16,598 nt of DNA. It comes from JBBDIJ01 sp040880485 (GTDB lineage Bacteria; Bacteroidota; Rhodothermia; Balneolales; Balneolaceae). The stretch spans positions 1-16,598 of the forward strand of contig JBBDIJ010000017.1 of the NCBI GenBank assembly GCA_040880485.1, read 5' to 3'. Shown here one piece after another: positions 8,229-15,404 of the stretch (the first letter of the stretch is position 1; each line of letters begins with the position of its first letter). The notes beneath the pieces are model-generated. The model worked only from the letters and a program-made list of their open reading frames with translations. It ran no database searches and had not been told where the DNA came from. Made by a program: the position numbers and the translations under genes.

Positions 8229-9785
8229 CTACACGAACAGAAGAACCATCATGGCATAGGCGGCCGTGGCCAGCAGGCCGGCGGCGATGGCCAACGGGAA
8301 CTGGGTATAGACGTGGTCCATCAGGTCGCAGCCGGTGGCCAGGGAGGAGAGGATGGTGGTATCGGAGATCGGAGAGCACTGGTCCCCGAATACGCTTCCA
8401 CCGATGACGGCAGCGAAGCAGAGCGTGAGAAAGAACGGGTCGGGGACGACTGCCCAGGCGAGGGGAACGGCAATGGGGAAGACGACGGCGTAGGTTCCCC
8501 AGGAGGTGCCGGTCGAGAAAGCGATGATCATGCAGAGGATCATCAGGCTGCCAGGCAGAAAGAGTGGCGGAATCAGATCTCCGATCATGGCGACCACATA
8601 CTCGGCAGTGCCCACGGCATCGGCCACCTCCTTGAGGGAGACAGCCAGGGCCAGGATGATGGCTCCGATGGTCACCCCCTTGCAGCCGTCGATGAACCCG
8701 TCAATGGCATCCTGCAGCCTCATCCCTTTCCCGATGGCGATGAGAAGGCCCGCCAGAACAGCACCCACAAACGCTTCTGCGATCAACAGCAGCGGGTCGT
8801 CATGGCGGCCCATAATGAAATAGGTGATCACGTAGGGGATCACGGCGATTCCGATCAGGGTGCCTATGGGGCCAAAAAAGTCGATGAGCCCCGGGTTGTA
8901 ACCGGCCGGAACTTTCTGTTGGGTTAGCTCCTGTGCTGCAATCGGGTTGGCACCGTCCCGGTCGAGTTTCCCAGCCTCCCGTGAGCGGGCCATGGCGGCG
9001 CGCATCTTTTTTCCTGGAATCCACGGAAGTTTTTCGATTGCGAAGAGAAGGGTAATGAAAATCGCAAAGATTGCGTAAAAGTTGTAAGGCAGGGCAGCGA
9101 AAAAGAAGGCAACGGTCTGCTGTGTGGTTTCAAAGAGGGGTATGGTGCCGATGACCAGTCCGCCTACATAGAACGGCCAGACATTGAACGGGATCAGTGT
9201 GGCGGCGGGTGAGGCGGTTGAATCCACCATATAGGCGAGCTCTTCGTGCGACACCCTGTGCTTGTCGGAAACCGGCCGTACCGTGGCTCCGGTAAGTACG
9301 GTGCTGATGGTGCCACCCTGGTGGAAGATCAGGCCCATGATCCAGGTGAAGAGCTTGGCCGTCCGTGGCCCCCGGACCATTTTGCCGCTGGCCCATTTGG
9401 CAAATGTCTCAGCTCCCCCGGTGCGGGTCCATATACCGATCAGGCCGCCGAGGGACCAGAGATAGACCAGCAGTATAAGGGCAAAGCTTTCAGTCCCGAT
9501 GGAGGGGATCAGGAAGGATTGAACAATATTGAACTGTCCCGAAATGACTCCTCCCAGACAGATGCCGATAAAGAGGGCGCTTACCACTTCGCGGGTCCAG
9601 AAGGCGAGCAGGATGGCGACCAGCGGCGGCACGATTGACCAGAATCCGAAATGACCATCCTGCTCAATGAAACCACCGGACGTGGAGGTGTAGATGCCGG
9701 CAATAAGGATTGCAATGAGGCCGCCGGTATAGATCTTGCGCCGGTTTTCGGGGCTGCCGAATCGGGTTTCAATATAGCTGTTCAA
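8229..9785 (-). CDS. nhaC: NhaC-family Na+/H+ antiporter
   Basis: A 518-residue polytopic inner-membrane protein of the NhaC antiporter family. The family-typical block GDQCSPISDTTILSS lies at residues 467-481, with STASPAATLIPFNVWP and FHQGGTISTVLTGATVRP in the middle; about eleven or twelve hydrophobic segments fill the rest. Members exchange Na+ (or an organic substrate) for protons, so roles in salt and pH balance are likely; some relatives move other substrates (for example malate/lactate in MleN), and the sequence alone does not settle this. The only start that gives the full N-terminus is a TTG at 9785, whose last bases overlap the stop of the PIN toxin gene (TTGA). That ties the antiporter to the toxin-antitoxin transcript. 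Confidence 0.88.
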   Translation of the reverse strand: MNSYIETRFGSPENRRKIYTGGLIAILIAGIYTSTSGGFIEQDGHFGFWSIVPPLVAILLAFWTREVVSALFIGICLGGVISGQFNIVQSFLIPSIGTESFALILLVYLWSLGGLIGIWTRTGGAETFAKWASGKMVRGPRTAKLFTWIMGLIFHQGGTISTVLTGATVRPVSDKHRVSHEELAYMVDSTASPAATLIPFNVWPFYVGGLVIGTIPLFETTQQTVAFFFAALPYNFYAIFAIFITLLFAIEKLPWIPGKKMRAAMARSREAGKLDRDGANPIAAQELTQQKVPAGYNPGLIDFFGPIGTLIGIAVIPYVITYFIMGRHDDPLLLIAEAFVGAVLAGLLIAIGKGMRLQDAIDGFIDGCKGVTIGAIILALAVSLKEVADAVGTAEYVVAMIGDLIPPLFLPGSLMILCMIIAFSTGTSWGTYAVVFPIAVPLAWAVVPDPFFLTLCFAAVIGGSVFGDQCSPISDTTILSSLATGCDLMDHVYTQFPLAIAAGLLATAAYAMMVLLFV

Positions 9786-10219
9786 TGTGTGCCTGTTTCG
9801 TATTCCCAGGGATTTATAAGCTCCACATCCGCATTTTTCATATCCCTGGTATTCCTCGTTACAACTGCAAGGTCGTGAGCCCTTGCAGTAGCGGCAATAA
9901 GTGCATCAATGGCCGGAACAGGGGTCCCTTTTTTTTCAGCATTGGCAAGTATCTTTCCCCATTCATTCACTTCTTTCATAGTTACATCGAGTATCCGGTT
10001 TTTAAACCGGATTGATAAATCTTTTTTTACCCACTGATTTAATTCGTCCTTCTTTTCCGAGGTCGGTAACTTTTCAATTCCTTTTCTCAATTCGCCGAAG
10101 GTGATCACACTGACATACATGGTGAGTTCATCCATATCCTCGAACCATTGGACAACCTTCGGATTGGGTTTCTTTTTTACCAATTCAGAAATGCAGCACG
10201 TATCAATCAAATAGCTCAT
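9782..10219 (-). CDS. vapC: PIN-domain toxin, FitB/VapC type
   Basis: A 145-residue PIN-domain ribonuclease of the FitB-like VapC group. The acidic metal-binding residues are in place: Asp6 in YLIDTCCISEL, Glu43 in FGELRKGI, Asp105 in PAIDALIAA and Asp126 in TRNTRDM. The closing VELINPW is also typical of FitB. Such toxins cleave RNA (often tRNA or rRNA) in a Mg2+-dependent way when the antitoxin is degraded. The ATG overlaps the antitoxin stop (ATGA), the usual toxin-antitoxin arrangement. All catalytic positions are intact, so the toxin is probably active. Its stop overlaps the antiporter start by four bases. Confidence 0.93.
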   Translation of the reverse strand: MSYLIDTCCISELVKKKPNPKVVQWFEDMDELTMYVSVITFGELRKGIEKLPTSEKKDELNQWVKKDLSIRFKNRILDVTMKEVNEWGKILANAEKKGTPVPAIDALIAATARAHDLAVVTRNTRDMKNADVELINPWEYETGTH

Positions 10220-10476
10220 AACTCAACATCACGTGCTGGTGATCGATCTCGTTTTGTATCAAGATTCATGCCTGAAAGGGGTGAGGTTCGGAAAAATTCC
10301 ACCAACGAAGTTTTAGGCTTTTCCAATTTTCGATAATCTTCAGCCGACAGAACAACCACACTATCCTTCCCATGTTTGGTGACCGTTTGAGGCCCTTCGT
10401 CAGATGCTTTTCGCACCAGTTCGCTAAATCGATTTTTAGCTTCCTGCAACTGCCATTTATTTGCTTTTGTGATCAT
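10216..10476 (-). CDS. Phd/YefM-type antitoxin
   Basis: An 86-residue antitoxin of the Phd/YefM group, paired with the PIN toxin downstream. The N-terminal DNA-binding part has the family pattern WQLQEAKNRFSELVRKA, followed by GPQTVTKHGKDSVVVLSAEDYRKL. The charged C-terminal tail (from about residue 57) is the part expected to wrap the toxin. ATG 10476 is chosen over an in-frame start at 10488 because a good ribosome site GGAGG sits a few bases upstream of it and the protein then starts MITKANKWQ. A perfect palindrome lies about 17 bases before the start, as expected for autorepression by the antitoxin-toxin complex. Confidence 0.92.
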   Translation of the reverse strand: MITKANKWQLQEAKNRFSELVRKASDEGPQTVTKHGKDSVVVLSAEDYRKLEKPKTSLVEFFRTSPLSGMNLDTKRDRSPARDVEL

Positions 10477-10492
10477 AAACACCTCCAATTAA

Positions 10493-10507
10493 TCTAGACT
10501 GTCTAGA
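10493..10507 (-). promoter_or_regulatory. Palindromic operator of the toxin-antitoxin operon
   Basis: TCTAGACTGTCTAGA is a perfect 7+1+7 inverted repeat. It lies between a TAnnTTTG promoter box and the ribosome site of the antitoxin, so bound protein would cover the transcription start. Phd/YefM-type antitoxins usually bind such a palindrome to repress their own operon. Binding itself is inferred. Confidence 0.6.
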
Positions 10508-10512
10508 ATTTA

Positions 10513-10520
10513 CAAAGTTA
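10513..10520 (-). promoter_or_regulatory. TAnnTTTG promoter element for the toxin-antitoxin operon
   Basis: On the minus strand this reads TAACTTTG, a full match to the -7 element TAnnTTTG used by the main sigma factor of Bacteroidota. It is five bases upstream of the palindrome. I see no clear TTG-type -33 box at the usual distance, so confidence is moderate. Confidence 0.5.
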
Positions 10521-10608
10521 TAACTGACTTAAAAAGTAAAAATTGTGGAGTGGATTAGAGAGGGTATACGGTAAATTTCAGTCATCTACTTAAGGTTGGC
10601 ACCAGTTG

Positions 10609-10806
10609 TTACATGGTATTCCTTTTCTTGTATAATTGATTCTGACAACAAGTAGAGCAATCAAAATCTTGGTGATCTTCGGTAGTACTATCCTCACTTG
10701 TTATTCTACAAATAAAATAGTCTACAACCCAAACTACCAATCCAACAATACCGGGTATATTTGGTGCCCAACATGGGATATCATGAGTCGGCCCAGCCCC
10801 CCTCAC
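10609..10806 (-). pseudogene. Out-of-frame Cys-containing core of precursor peptide 1
   Basis: Directly after the G6 tract (10797-10802 on the + strand as C6) of precursor peptide 1, the neighbouring frame stays open for 62 codons and ends with TAA at 10609. It encodes five cysteines (PCW, FIC, DFDC and STCC) and a hydrophobic stretch (IPGIVGLVVWVV). Removing one G would join it to the leader as a peptide of 95 residues, close to the 96 and 85 residues of the two intact precursors. I therefore read it as the real core, cut off by a one-base slip. The GTG that nominally opens this frame at 10806 is inside the leader and is not a believable start. Confidence 0.55.
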
Positions 10807-10897
10807 TCCCCGCCATCAGCTTTATCATCTCCTCCCGGCCGAGGGCGCTTCTGAACTCCATTAAGTCGAATCGTTTTGTCTCATTGTTCTTTTTCAT
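10781..10897 (-). CDS. Precursor peptide 1, leader followed by early stop
   Basis: A 38-codon frame starting at ATG 10897, preceded by the same AAAGGTGAC ribosome site as the other precursors. Residues 1-34 are the shared leader (KRFDLMEFRSALGREEM, then IKLMAGSEGG); after the G6 tract only WADS follows before TGA. Alone it would yield almost no core, so it is either broken or switched off by a one-base slip at the G tract. It lies 135 bases after propeller 1, separated by a strong hairpin. Leader differences from the other copies (KNNE, R16, I25) show it is an older or separately evolving copy rather than a fresh duplicate. Confidence 0.7.
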   Translation of the reverse strand: MKKNNETKRFDLMEFRSALGREEMIKLMAGSEGGWADS

Positions 10898-10970
10898 GTT
10901 TGTCACCTTTACGGTTTTGTTGTCGTTTTGATCTGCTCTGAACCACCTGTATTAAGGTGAAGCAGAGCAG
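10898..10970 (-). promoter_or_regulatory. 5' leader of precursor 1: hairpin and A-rich ribosome site
   Basis: CTGCTCTG (10933-10940) pairs perfectly with CAGAGCAG (10963-10970), and inside it CACCT (10944-10948) pairs with AGGTG (10955-10959), giving a long interrupted stem-loop. On the minus strand it is followed by CAAAACGACAACAAAACCG and the ribosome site AAAGGTGAC just before the ATG. The A-rich block and ribosome site recur before precursors 2 and 3. No T tract follows the hairpin, so it is more likely an mRNA leader structure or processing site than a terminator. Confidence 0.5.
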
Positions 10971-11032
10971 GACGCTGCCACAGCCGGTCGGGTGGAGGCA
11001 CCTGTGAACAGCCGCCCCCGGTTCAGACCGTT

Positions 11033-12187
11033 TTACTCAGTGAGTTCATATCCGACCAGATAGACCGTTCCATCCGAACCTTCCACCGATCCGTACATTC
11101 GTTGCCCCCGTATTTGAACTCTTTCGATATCACCCGGTCCTATAAATGTCGCTGTAATATTCCCTTCCGTAGTAGTAATCATCCAGTTTGGTTGGGTTGT
11201 ATCAGATCTCGAAAACTGAATCCACAACCTTTCTTCATCCAGTATCACTTTCCGATAATACGGTTCATGGGGCAGAAGTTTGTCTCGAATGATGGATTCC
11301 ATTCCTCTATAGTAATAAGTTGAATTTTCCATGGATCTCTCAATATCCGAATCGTCCGGTTGAAAGCGTTCAAATGGCAGATACCCTTTAACAAATTCAT
11401 CTCCTGATGAATCAATTCCGATAATTTCGTTGGAAGTGTTTGTAATGTACATCACCTCATCACGAACCGGGTCATACTGGTAAAATGCTTCGAAGAATCG
11501 ATTGTTGTTACTGACCGTTATACTATTGTCCGTTCGGTGAATGGCCAGATCTTCCACCGGCTGAATGCGAGACGGATCACTTTTCCGTGTCAGGTTTACA
11601 TCCACATGTGCAACATAGGTATAGTGCTTCGTCAGGGTGTCTCGTTGACCTGGATAGATAGAAAACAGGCCATAATCCTCATGATCTGAGCCTGATATCA
11701 GCCGGCCCGGAATAAATTCTACTCTCTCACCATCCACCACTGTAATGGCTACTCGCTCCCTGGCAACTTCCCATTCACCCTGTTCATTTTTTGCCAAGAC
11801 AAGATGACGCCTGCTCATCGCATCTCTGATATGCAGGGAATCGTCTTTGGTAAGAAAGCTGATGGTTGCCTGAAGAAGCTCTCCCGGCCCCCGGCCGCTC
11901 CTGCTGATAACTTCCACTACCTCCCCGTCCGGATTCAGTTCAATAAGGTGATACTCAGGATAGTTCCGAACAACAATATTCCCGTCCCGAAGGATGTGAA
12001 TTATCGCAATGGTGGAGAAAAAAACCTCCGGAGACGGCTGACTGATGCGGAAACGCTCGACTAACCGGTGAGTGGATTCATGAGGCAAGTTGAACGACTC
12101 AGGTACAAAACGATCATTCGATGAACAGGAGTTACCAATGAGCAGAACCACAAACAGAAAATGAAGCAGGGTCTTTTTTTGTTTCAT
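11033..12187 (-). CDS. Six-bladed beta-propeller lipoprotein 1
   Basis: A 384-residue exported lipoprotein of the Bacteroidota six-bladed beta-propeller type (Pfam 6-bladed/DUF5128-like). The signal peptide starts MKQKKTLLHF and ends in the lipobox IGNSC (Cys21). The family mark is SGRGPGELLQ near residue 97-105, followed by a blade starting LHIRDAMSRRHLVL. The end reads VYLVGYELTE, shared with truncated propeller 4. No catalytic residues are recognised; such proteins are thought to bind or scaffold at the outer face. It begins 15 bases after the stop of precursor peptide 2, so the two are surely cotranscribed and probably act together, for instance in holding, sensing or delivering the peptide. 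That role is inference. Confidence 0.82.
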   Translation of the reverse strand: MKQKKTLLHFLFVVLLIGNSCSSNDRFVPESFNLPHESTHRLVERFRISQPSPEVFFSTIAIIHILRDGNIVVRNYPEYHLIELNPDGEVVEVISRSGRGPGELLQATISFLTKDDSLHIRDAMSRRHLVLAKNEQGEWEVARERVAITVVDGERVEFIPGRLISGSDHEDYGLFSIYPGQRDTLTKHYTYVAHVDVNLTRKSDPSRIQPVEDLAIHRTDNSITVSNNNRFFEAFYQYDPVRDEVMYITNTSNEIIGIDSSGDEFVKGYLPFERFQPDDSDIERSMENSTYYYRGMESIIRDKLLPHEPYYRKVILDEERLWIQFSRSDTTQPNWMITTTEGNITATFIGPGDIERVQIRGQRMYGSVEGSDGTVYLVGYELTE

Positions 12188-12202
12188 GAGTGGGCTTCAG
12201 GG

Positions 12203-12493
12203 TCAAGGATGATGGCAACCCGGGTCTTTTATCCAGCAAGCATCTTGAATAGCACCCGTATTACAGTTGATATACCCATCGCAAGTTCCATCTCCTTCCG
12301 AATAACACAGGCCACTTGAGCTCGAACAGCACATATACCATCCATTTGGACAAGTAACTTCAACCAAACAACCGACATTTTCACATTCAAGACCGCCTTG
12401 ACTTCCCGCCATGAGCTTCTTCATCTCCTCGCGGCCCAGGGCGCTTCCGAACTCCATTAGGTCAAATCGTTTGGTCTCTTTGTTCTTTTCCAT
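12203..12493 (-). CDS. Precursor peptide 2, double-glycine-type leader with ten-Cys core
   Basis: A 96-residue peptide starting at ATG 12493 behind the ribosome site AAAGGTGAC; a GTG nine bases upstream also opens the frame but sits in that site. Residues 1-30 are the leader ending LGREEMKKLMAG; Leu, Glu, Met and Leu at -12, -8, -7 and -4 from this AG match the pattern of C39-cleaved leaders. The following 66 residues begin SQGG and hold ten cysteines (for example VGC, VTC, WYMCC, TCDGYINC, QDACW, PGC), which suggests five disulfides or a modified core. It shares WY, TC-NC and AI-QD-C positions with precursor 3. No lantibiotic-type or radical SAM modifying gene is in the window. A secreted peptide or bacteriocin-like product is likely; activity is unknown. 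Confidence 0.75.
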   Translation of the reverse strand: MEKNKETKRFDLMEFGSALGREEMKKLMAGSQGGLECENVGCLVEVTCPNGWYMCCSSSSGLCYSEGDGTCDGYINCNTGAIQDACWIKDPGCHHP

Positions 12494-12541
12494 GGTGGTC
12501 ACCTTTTCAGTTTTGTTTTGGGTTCAGCCTGAATTGAACCC
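12494..12541 (-). promoter_or_regulatory. 5' leader of precursor 2: hairpin and A-rich ribosome site
   Basis: TGGGTTCA/TGAACCC type pairing: GGGTTCA (12520-12526) with TGAACCC (12535-12541) is a perfect seven-pair stem with an eight-base loop. On the minus strand it is followed at once by CCAAAACAAAACTGAAAAGG and GTGACCACC before the ATG. The A-rich block and AAAGGTGAC ribosome site match those of precursors 1 and 3. The 129 bases further upstream, up to the C39 fragment, show no feature I can support. Confidence 0.5.
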
Positions 12542-12670
12542 GCCGGTGCGGATCGCAACAGGCTGTGATAATGAATCCTTATCAGTAGTGGACTCCTGCT
12601 CAATTACTACAACCCACGCAACGAAGTCAATCACTTGCGGAAAAATCCATGTAAAAAATGACGTAAATTT

Positions 12671-12787
12671 TTATGTAAATATTTCTACATCGACTATGGA
12701 TATGTCCTGGATGGCGACCATCTGCATACAGGCGAGGCCGCAATCCATGGCGTTGTACTGGCGGTAGGTGGTGAAGCGGCGGGGCAG
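12671..12787 (-). pseudogene. Fragment of a C39 peptidase (bacteriocin-processing transporter N-terminus)
   Basis: Starting ten bases after the stop of propeller 2, the minus strand encodes PRRFTTYRQYNAMDCGLACM followed by QMVA, which matches the start of C39 peptidase domains of peptidase-containing ABC transporters. Gln in YRQ (oxyanion hole) and the nucleophile Cys in MDCG (codon 12740-12742) are both kept. After MVA the similarity stops, and the frame ends at TAA 12671 with an unrelated tail. There is no ATG; the only near start is CTG 12787. The His and Asp of the catalytic triad, the membrane part and the ATPase are absent, so this is a leftover, not an enzyme. It implies the locus once encoded the exporter that trims these leaders. 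Confidence 0.72.
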
Positions 12788-12794
12788 CTGTGGG

Positions 12795-13973
12795 TCAAAT
12801 CTCTTCCAACGCGATGCGGTAACGTACGATCTGCTGAATATCGGTATCCGGGTCGGTATCGCGGGTATAAATGTAATCACCCCGAACAACTTGAATCGCT
12901 CCGTCCCTCGGCCATTTAAATCTGGTAATGAGCTCCCCCGTCTTCTCAAGCACCCACCATTCAAAAATGTTCATATCTTCCACCGTTGTAGCTATCCAAA
13001 GACGATCTTGATCGTCAATGATCATTTCAGTCAGAACCGGCCAGGTCGGGGGCAAATCCATCAATTCCATGTTCTGGATATAATAATCATGAGCCCCGGC
13101 TTCCACTGCAGATTCTTGTGTTAAAGGTATCTTCTTTACTGGATAGTAGAATGCCTGCCGATAGTCACCTTCCGGGCTATATTCTTTAATCAAAAAATAG
13201 GCCGGCCCGGCCAGGTAGATGGTATCGTCGCTTGACAGAACGGTACGTGCGTTTTCAAAAAAAGGCTTTCTGGACAACAATCCGTATATATATGTACATA
13301 TTTCTTCTTTAAATTCGATCAGGATGCGGGATGTTATTTTCCCGGCACTGTCCAGAGGATACAAAAAGCCCTTCATATCAACATTTTGCCATTTCTTGTT
13401 TGGAGTAGAGCTATGTGCAATAAACTGGGCAAAATAGGTACCGTTATTTCTTACGAATATTTTATGAATCCATGGATACGTATTATTTAGTGATTGATAC
13501 TCTCCTCTGTTTCCGGCGAGAGAAATAGCTTTTTCAATCTCCAATGTATCAAGTGTAAAGATATCTATTTTGTATTGTCCCGGGTCATAGACATATAAAC
13601 GATCATTACGAATATGCAAACTCCTGATATTGCCATATTCACCCGGCCCGCGTCCTTCACGGCCAAGTTTAGTCAGATGGCACCCGTCGGGGCTGAACAC
13701 ATGAATAGTATTCTGTATACGGTCAGCAATAAATACTCTGCCACGGTCATCCACAGCCGGCGCAGCCGACATGTCTCCAATCAGCACTTCATTGGTAGAA
13801 CTGAAACTTTGCTCTCGCTCAAACCGGATTTCAAGGGTAGGTTGGGTGTCCCCGGAATGGACAATCAGATTTTTTAACTCTTGAAACTCTTCAGGTAGTT
13901 CTATCTCTTTTTGTGATGAACAGCTCCAGGCAGAAATAATAAATAGCAGAATTAAAAATAGCTGTTGTTTCAT
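12795..13973 (-). CDS. Six-bladed beta-propeller lipoprotein 2
   Basis: A lipoprotein of 392 residues starting at ATG 13973 (MKQQLFLILL) with the lipobox ISAWSC; an in-frame ATG 42 bases upstream would put polar residues before the signal and is rejected. The NHL/6-bladed propeller signature LGREGRGPGEYGNIRSLHIR is followed by LYVYDPGQYKIDIF, the most typical blade in the window. It is only distantly related to propellers 1 and 4. It lies 204 bases after precursor peptide 3, an AT-rich gap that may hold its own promoter though I cannot name one. The C39 fragment follows ten bases after its stop, which suggests the original order precursor, propeller, transporter. Function is unknown; surface binding of the peptide is a guess. 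Confidence 0.82.
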   Translation of the reverse strand: MKQQLFLILLFIISAWSCSSQKEIELPEEFQELKNLIVHSGDTQPTLEIRFEREQSFSSTNEVLIGDMSAAPAVDDRGRVFIADRIQNTIHVFSPDGCHLTKLGREGRGPGEYGNIRSLHIRNDRLYVYDPGQYKIDIFTLDTLEIEKAISLAGNRGEYQSLNNTYPWIHKIFVRNNGTYFAQFIAHSSTPNKKWQNVDMKGFLYPLDSAGKITSRILIEFKEEICTYIYGLLSRKPFFENARTVLSSDDTIYLAGPAYFLIKEYSPEGDYRQAFYYPVKKIPLTQESAVEAGAHDYYIQNMELMDLPPTWPVLTEMIIDDQDRLWIATTVEDMNIFEWWVLEKTGELITRFKWPRDGAIQVVRGDYIYTRDTDPDTDIQQIVRYRIALEEI

Positions 13974-14177
13974 ATGATGCCCGAAGCAATAAAAAACGTT
14001 ATCCATGCAGATCATACTCTTAAAATTTTAGTCACATTCAAAGTAAGTACATAACTTTATCGTAATATTATGACCCGTAATACAGGTATATATCTACACA
14101 TTGTATTATTCTATTATTTTATACAATCATTTTCCTCTATTGCGGATGAGGATTAAATGTTTGATGAGACGTCTTAA

Positions 14178-14435
14178 TTATTCAGGAAACCGAGCACAAC
14201 CATTACAAGTAGTATCCTGCAATATAGCTTCAAGTTCACAATTATTTAAACAGGTAGTCATAACTCCACCGCCATATCCAGAGCCACAATACCATTGTTC
14301 CCCTCCTATATCACAATATATATTACCACAACAGTCACCCTCACTCCCCGCCATGAGCTTCTTCATCTCCTCGCGGCCGAGGGCGCTTCCGAACTCCATT
14401 AAGTCGAATCGTTTGGTCTCTTTGTTCTTTTCCAT
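14178..14435 (-). CDS. Precursor peptide 3, double-glycine-type leader with eight-Cys core
   Basis: An 85-residue peptide from ATG 14435, behind the same AAAGGTGAC ribosome site. The leader is identical in protein to that of precursor 2 up to LGREEMKKLMAGS; in DNA the two leaders differ at about three of 86 positions by eye. The second Gly pair seen in other copies (GG) is GD here, which argues that cleavage is set by the AG further up. The core has eight cysteines (DCCGNIYC, WYC, TTCLNNC, TTCNGC). Compared with precursor 2 it keeps WY-C, TC-NC and AI-QD-C. It probably is a secreted disulfide-rich peptide; no modifying enzyme is nearby. Confidence 0.75.
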   Translation of the reverse strand: MEKNKETKRFDLMEFGSALGREEMKKLMAGSEGDCCGNIYCDIGGEQWYCGSGYGGGVMTTCLNNCELEAILQDTTCNGCARFPE

Positions 14436-14489
14436 GATTGTCACCTTTTCGGTTTTGTTTTGGGTTCATGCTGAGCTCCTCACCGGAAC
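14436..14489 (-). promoter_or_regulatory. 5' leader of precursor 3: hairpin and A-rich ribosome site
   Basis: GTTC (14464-14467) can pair with GAAC (14486-14489), enclosing TGAG (14472-14475) paired with CTCA (14479-14482). It is weaker than the hairpins of precursors 1 and 2 but in the same place. The minus strand then reads CCAAAACAAAACCGAAAAGG and TGACAATC before the ATG, nearly the same as before precursor 2. The rest of the 219-base gap up to propeller 4 shows nothing I can support. Confidence 0.42.
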
Positions 14490-14654
14490 GGAGGACATCA
14501 GTCTGTGGAACGCTCACCATCCCAATGGCCAATTACATTACCTGAATGTGCAGGATAAATACGTTCACAAATAGCGGTAAGATCTGAGGGATAATCTGAA
14601 CGACACCATGACTCACGTCCGATCATCTAAAAATGAATCGGCTTCCTGATCATT

Positions 14655-15404
14655 TTACTCGACTAATTCATATCCAACCAGATATGGAGTGTCGATTGAA
14701 TCCTGAAATGACCCGTACATCCGGTTACCGCGGATGGTCAGACTACTGATATCCGTAGGCCCGTGGAAAGACTCCAATACATCTCCCTCCAGAGAGGTGA
14801 TCACCCAGTTGGGTTGCTCCGGGTCCGAGCGAGCCAACTGTACCCAGAGCCGGTCACCAACCAGTTCCACATTCCGGTAATACGGCTCATGGGGAAGTAG
14901 TTTGCTCTCGACAATGGCCCTCATCTCTGTAAAATAGTAGGTTGACCCCGCCAAAATGCTCTCTATCTCTTCCGGATCCGGCGGAAAATGGTCATAGGGC
15001 AGGTATCCGTTGATCTGCTCGTTGCCGGCCGAATCGATCACCACGATTTTATTAGAGTTGTTTTGGATGTAGAATACCTGGTCCCGCACCGGGTGGTACC
15101 GATAAAAGGCCTTGAAGAAGTACGGGTAGACGGCGGAAGTCCTGCTGGTCCCGGACTGGTAGATCGCCTGGTCCAAAGTCTTTTTAAGCCGGCTCATCTC
15201 ACCAGACATTTCCAGATTGGGGTCGATCTTCGAAACAAAATAATAGCGAGCCATCGTGGTATCATCCCGCCCGTAACTTAAGCCAGAATTTAATACGAAT
15301 ATACCCATATCATAACCTGCCGGACGTTCAATCAGACGCAACGGAAGCCATGTATACTGATTCCGGAATGTCCGGTCCCTGGCAAATACCCAAGCCCCCC
15401 TCAC
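14655..15404 (-). pseudogene. Six-bladed beta-propeller 4, N-terminus lost and fused to a peptide leader
   Basis: About 245 residues that align without large gaps to residues 139-384 of propeller 1: both have W then VFARDR or VARER at the left edge and LVGYELVE or LVGYELTE at the end. The signal peptide, lipobox and about 138 residues are missing, so it cannot be exported as a lipoprotein. The frame opens inside the G6 tract of the peptide leader remnant (a GTG at 15404), in a different frame from the leader. This shows a deletion that removed the core of a precursor gene and the front of the propeller behind it. Propeller 4 was therefore once paired with its own precursor, as propeller 1 is with precursor 2. 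Confidence 0.75.

Noticed and set aside
8208..8927. A 239-codon open frame on the + strand antisense to the antiporter
   Set aside because: It is a shadow of the GC-rich nhaC-type gene; its protein is low in hydrophobic residues, rich in Gly, Asp and Glu, and shows no domain, while the opposite strand encodes a clear membrane protein.
12671..12964. A 97-codon frame containing the C39 motif, as a full gene
   Set aside because: Its first 59 codons overlap the end of propeller 2 and have no C39 similarity; only the part after about 12787 is meaningful.
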